From Avidehalobacter sp964569265 (GTDB taxonomy: Bacteria > Bacillota > Dehalobacteriia > UBA4068 > UBA4997), in contig CAZMTO010000012.1 in NCBI GenBank assembly GCA_964569265.1, forward strand, positions 1-49,349: a DNA stretch of 49,349 nt. The letters run 5' to 3'. Under the pieces are notes generated by a model. It made no database searches and was not told the origin of the DNA. It worked only from the letters and a program-made list of their open reading frames with translations. Made by a program: the position numbers and the translations under genes. Shown piece after piece: positions 47,601 to 49,349 of the stretch (positions are counted from its first letter, which is position 1; each line of letters begins with the position of its first letter).

Positions 47601-49349
47601 ATCCCAAATAGATGCCACAACCTCAAGGCCGTTAACCAGCGTAAGCTGCTGGCTTGCATCAACCGCTGCATCGGGCTTCAAATTCAGGGTAGCAGCCTCT
47701 CGTAGCCAAACCGCACCGGCGTGGTCTGCATCACCGTCAAAATCCAGCGCACTGTCACCGTAGCCGGCAAAATCAGTCGGGTCAACAATGCGTGTGCCGT
47801 CATCATACAACATACCGGCAGTTTGATTTGCCAGCGAGAAACGAACCTCTACATCCTGCACATCGGTGCTGTCCTTATCAGACAGATATACCAAAATGCT
47901 GCCATCGTCGCTAACCAGCGGGCGAGAATACGGATATGCATTGGTCTGCACCTTTTCCAGCTTGTTGTTCTCGTCCAGACTCATAGTGGCTACGCTGCTG
48001 CCGCCCAACCATTCGCGCTTAGCGTTGCTCAAATAGTCGCGGCTTTGCATTTTAACGCCACTGGTGCCGGCAGCAACGGCCATTTGCCCGCCATAATCTG
48101 CCTGCAAGCTCTGAGTTTGCTCGCCGGGGTCTAACAGCCCGCCGCTAAAACCACTGGCTGCATTTTTCCAGTATTCGTCAATATCATTCCACTTTTTAAA
48201 CCGCCACTGGTCACCCAGTTTATAAGAAAACCACGTCCATTCCACAGTCAGCGGCCCAATGCCAAATGTTTCGCGTACACCCAGCTCGCCGTCTAACTGT
48301 ACATACGAACCTTTAAGCTTACGTCTGCTAGAATCCTCCAGATAGTTGCGGTTCAAAATGCGGTTTTCGTTGTTCAGCTCTACGTTGCCAAACACGCCAA
48401 CGGTAGCTACAAGACCCTTATCAATGCCCAAGCCGGCATAGCCTTCCAAATAGGCGTTAATGCGAATAGCCGTCAAATAATCGTTAACGGCGCGGGCAGT
48501 TTCATCGTTCCACTTTTCGCCCAACTGTTCGGCATAGCGCACCGCCATATCCAGCGATACCACAATGCCACCGCGCACCTTAATGCTGTAATTGTACGGG
48601 AAGGGCTTAAAGCGCTGCTTCGGTCTGCCGCCCAGTTCAATCTGCTTGCCCCAGGTAAAGCCGCCGCCGGTTGCTACAATCTGCCACTTGCCCTTTTCAA
48701 AGTTATAGTATACCTCGGTAGACATCCAGCCCTGCATAACGCCACCCTTGCCAAACATCAGCCCGGCAATATCCGAATTATCTTCCTGCCATTTTTCGTG
48801 ATATGTGCCGTCAGACATCGCGCGGAAGTCACTCATTGTGTACTTGCCAAAGAATGTACCGCTCATCTGATCCTCACTTTGGAAGATGTGCGTCATCTCT
48901 TTATAAATACCGTGTTCATCGTAGCGCAAATCCGCCATTTCGGTGGTATCATAGCCCATCCAAATGTACGCCGAGAAAATTGTCGGGTCGGCTGTCGGCA
49001 TCAAAATAGTACGCACCAGCCCAAGCTTTGCGCCAAACTGTTCCAGCTCACCCATCGAATCAATCAGTTCGGCGGCTGCGCCCTTCAGCGTATCACCTGT
49101 CGAACCGTCATTTTTGGTACTCTTGGTATTCTCATCGCCGTCTGCGTAGCCAACCTCATATTTAGGTTCGCCAAACACTATCAAACTGGCCATCAGAGAA
49201 ATCAGCGACTGATCGGTAGACAGCATCTGGATAGAAGTAACATCCACCAGGCCAAAGGGCAGCGCTACCGTGCGGCTGAGTGCGCCATTGCCGTCATAAA
49301 GCGCCATCTCCAGCGGTATACGCTTGCTGCCGTCCAGCTTCGTAAATGT
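44643..49349 (-). CDS. Giant SLH-domain surface protein (partial, N-terminus beyond right edge)
   Basis: At least 1569 residues, open to the last base of the window, so the signal peptide is missing. Three C-terminal SLH domains: FDDVKANDWFSEDVRYAWENGLMNG, FKDVAAGAYYTDAIIWAAEQGVVTG and a third ending ATRAQTAAILHRY (motifs shortened here to about 20 residues each in reading). They anchor the protein to pyruvylated wall polymers or an S-layer. Before them come a Gly-rich linker (AGAGGGGV), a cadherin-like beta domain (VPGGNYVLTVKPES) and CARDB-like repeats (VTFTVKNLGLHAITGLTLTV; about 46100-46600). The N-terminal part holds many Asp/Thr-rich beta repeats and a YNYSIKVRGG region. It is probably an exported adhesin or enzyme scaffold; no catalytic domain is recognised. 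Confidence 0.88.
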   Translation of the reverse strand, partial: TFTKLDGSKRIPLEMALYDGNGALSRTVALPFGLVDVTSIQMLSTDQSLISLMASLIVFGEPKYEVGYADGDENTKSTKNDGSTGDTLKGAAAELIDSMGELEQFGAKLGLVRTILMPTADPTIFSAYIWMGYDTTEMADLRYDEHGIYKEMTHIFQSEDQMSGTFFGKYTMSDFRAMSDGTYHEKWQEDNSDIAGLMFGKGGVMQGWMSTEVYYNFEKGKWQIVATGGGFTWGKQIELGGRPKQRFKPFPYNYSIKVRGGIVVSLDMAVRYAEQLGEKWNDETARAVNDYLTAIRINAYLEGYAGLGIDKGLVATVGVFGNVELNNENRILNRNYLEDSSRRKLKGSYVQLDGELGVRETFGIGPLTVEWTWFSYKLGDQWRFKKWNDIDEYWKNAASGFSGGLLDPGEQTQSLQADYGGQMAVAAGTSGVKMQSRDYLSNAKREWLGGSSVATMSLDENNKLEKVQTNAYPYSRPLVSDDGSILVYLSDKDSTDVQDVEVRFSLANQTAGMLYDDGTRIVDPTDFAGYGDSALDFDGDADHAGAVWLREAATLNLKPDAAVDASQQLTLVNGLEVVASIWDGDKMSWATTRLTDNGTQEMSPIIAVSDDGDAIVAWREVQTNWQTGDDGVLESMDFGNSRILYKLYSHTDGTWSDTHTLYNGTSGAVKGMSVEMIDDTAVVAMALDAGVTAEEAENGKSASEIYYAVVDTTASDVEAETRVIRATTNDYLDEDPQLTTVEGADNDYFVLGWHSLQTETSVEQNDVGLRVLDMNGTPQSILPEALSNMVSTASFGGQFTFVKGAAALDELSLLWNDVKAGGENNDVIRAIKFGRYGEAYAASAPIEVAELEANNSLTHMDAYATGEESVYAMLQVTEYDTKYHDETIYVEDESGVKTETTVSVPDQTSKLLSATGTYEDTVAVIATNVDYDTLNTNAQVPVTFTVKNLGLHAITGLTLTVADASTGGATQTLTDLNLLPGQSKVVPMVITTGDAISDMTYTLNAEFDGAAAQTDTGTLYLDYPDVGISGLQVISEENGQRTFIATMYNQAAASLNVSNRRVVLGVYTDPSCTTGIDGKYFGGTVGKAYEIAIDKSADLQTIDADNFAKKLDFDIAQYIADAGQTEIPEQGIMLFVRARVEQYINGNWVELPEADTMNNQKTVTFDSLLTRSNNEPTTMTVELANADGKATAKVQVRNNSLQKRNEGHLLATLVDANGKMLETKNVTEISLGAEGNTTKNVVFGQTGAKVLLSYGEPVATAGAAVKNITVDGLPLTIDSFKLEDKDGKYYAKVPGVPGGNYVLTVKPESDAAKVTVNGAVAENGIAQVAAGGEYEIVVTNGTDSRTYMLTLERKNAGAGGGGVVTPVEKPIETVTDMPFDDVKANDWFSEDVRYAWENGLMNGTAASSFEPNSNITRGMIVTILHRLAGEPKVTAENPFKDVAAGAYYTDAIIWAAEQGVVTGYDAVTFGPNDSITREQMAAILWRYAKAEGADVSVGEDTNILSYDDALKVSEYAMAAMQWACGAGVINGVTESTLEPQGKATRAQTAAILHRYCTNVLGKADTDTK

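Noticed and set aside
45726..47705. A 659-codon open frame on the plus strand
   Set aside because: It lies entirely antisense to the SLH surface gene, which has real domains. It lacks a ribosome binding site and has low-complexity composition, so it is a by-product of the codon bias of the true gene.

Overview
The window comes from an endospore-forming Bacillota (Firmicutes) chromosome. Four independent sporulation loci point to this: a cotJABC spore-coat operon (7197-6158), a PdaA-type cortex deacetylase (17450-18289), a 22-residue SpoVM-like peptide gene (32826-32894) and the conserved fmt-rsmB-rlmN-prpC-prkC-rsgA-rpe backbone known from Bacillus and Clostridia. The divergent lexA/yneA pair, a T-box leader, a TPP riboswitch and triple SLH surface domains agree. 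Base composition is roughly balanced. The class cannot be fixed from the sequence alone; Clostridia or a spore-forming relative is the best guess. I see no rRNA, tRNA, CRISPR array, IS element, prophage or plasmid origin.

Layout. 1-4050: the end-cut MBOAT acyltransferase, a duplicated-domain lipoprotein, a Bcp peroxiredoxin, a flavodoxin-like reductase and an aldo/keto reductase. 4149-7200: tenA, an arsR-nitroreductase pair and the cotJABC operon. 7264-17372: ylmH-like S4 protein, then a tight housekeeping run def-fmt-metallopeptidase-rsmB-rlmN-prpC-prkC-rsgA-rpe ending at a strong terminator. 17383-20600: pdaA, an aspartate-type aminotransferase and a Met-rich lipoprotein. 20650-25380: a cysteine block, in which a promoter and a leader with a Cys-Cys-Cys peptide and an antiterminator/terminator pair precede an O-acetylhomoserine sulfhydrylase and an ABC transporter whose binding protein resembles cysteine-binding CjaA. 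25454-28690: an SDR oxidoreductase and a second polar amino-acid ABC transporter. 28731-32758: the SOS block lexA / yneA-dinG around a phased array of LexA boxes. 32826-36373: spoVM-like gene, stalk-domain lipoprotein, pyrE, a VTT-domain membrane protein and a GNAT acetyltransferase. 36370-39744: xerC-type recombinase, divergent cytidylate-kinase-like gene and a MATE exporter. 39807-42915: T-box leader and a TrpXYZ-like tryptophan transporter. 42919-44568: TPP riboswitch and thiM-thiE. 44643 to the right edge: a very large SLH-anchored surface protein.

The most notable item is the leader at 20650-20960. A 31-codon reading frame with a strong ribosome binding site carries three consecutive Cys codons. 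Ten bases inside it (797-806 of the 20 kb segment) pair perfectly with 20871-20880, and the latter overlaps the 5' arm of a textbook intrinsic terminator (20875-20905). Downstream genes make or import cysteine and related sulfur amino acids. This looks like translation-coupled cysteine attenuation; I do not know a described equivalent with this layout in Firmicutes.

Amino-acid supply is thus controlled here by three different RNA devices within about 23 kb: a Cys leader peptide, a Trp T-box and a TPP riboswitch. Several small palindromes next to promoters suggest further local repressors. Starts were re-chosen by ribosome binding sites and family N-termini. Several genes start with TTG or GTG, and one apparently with CTG.
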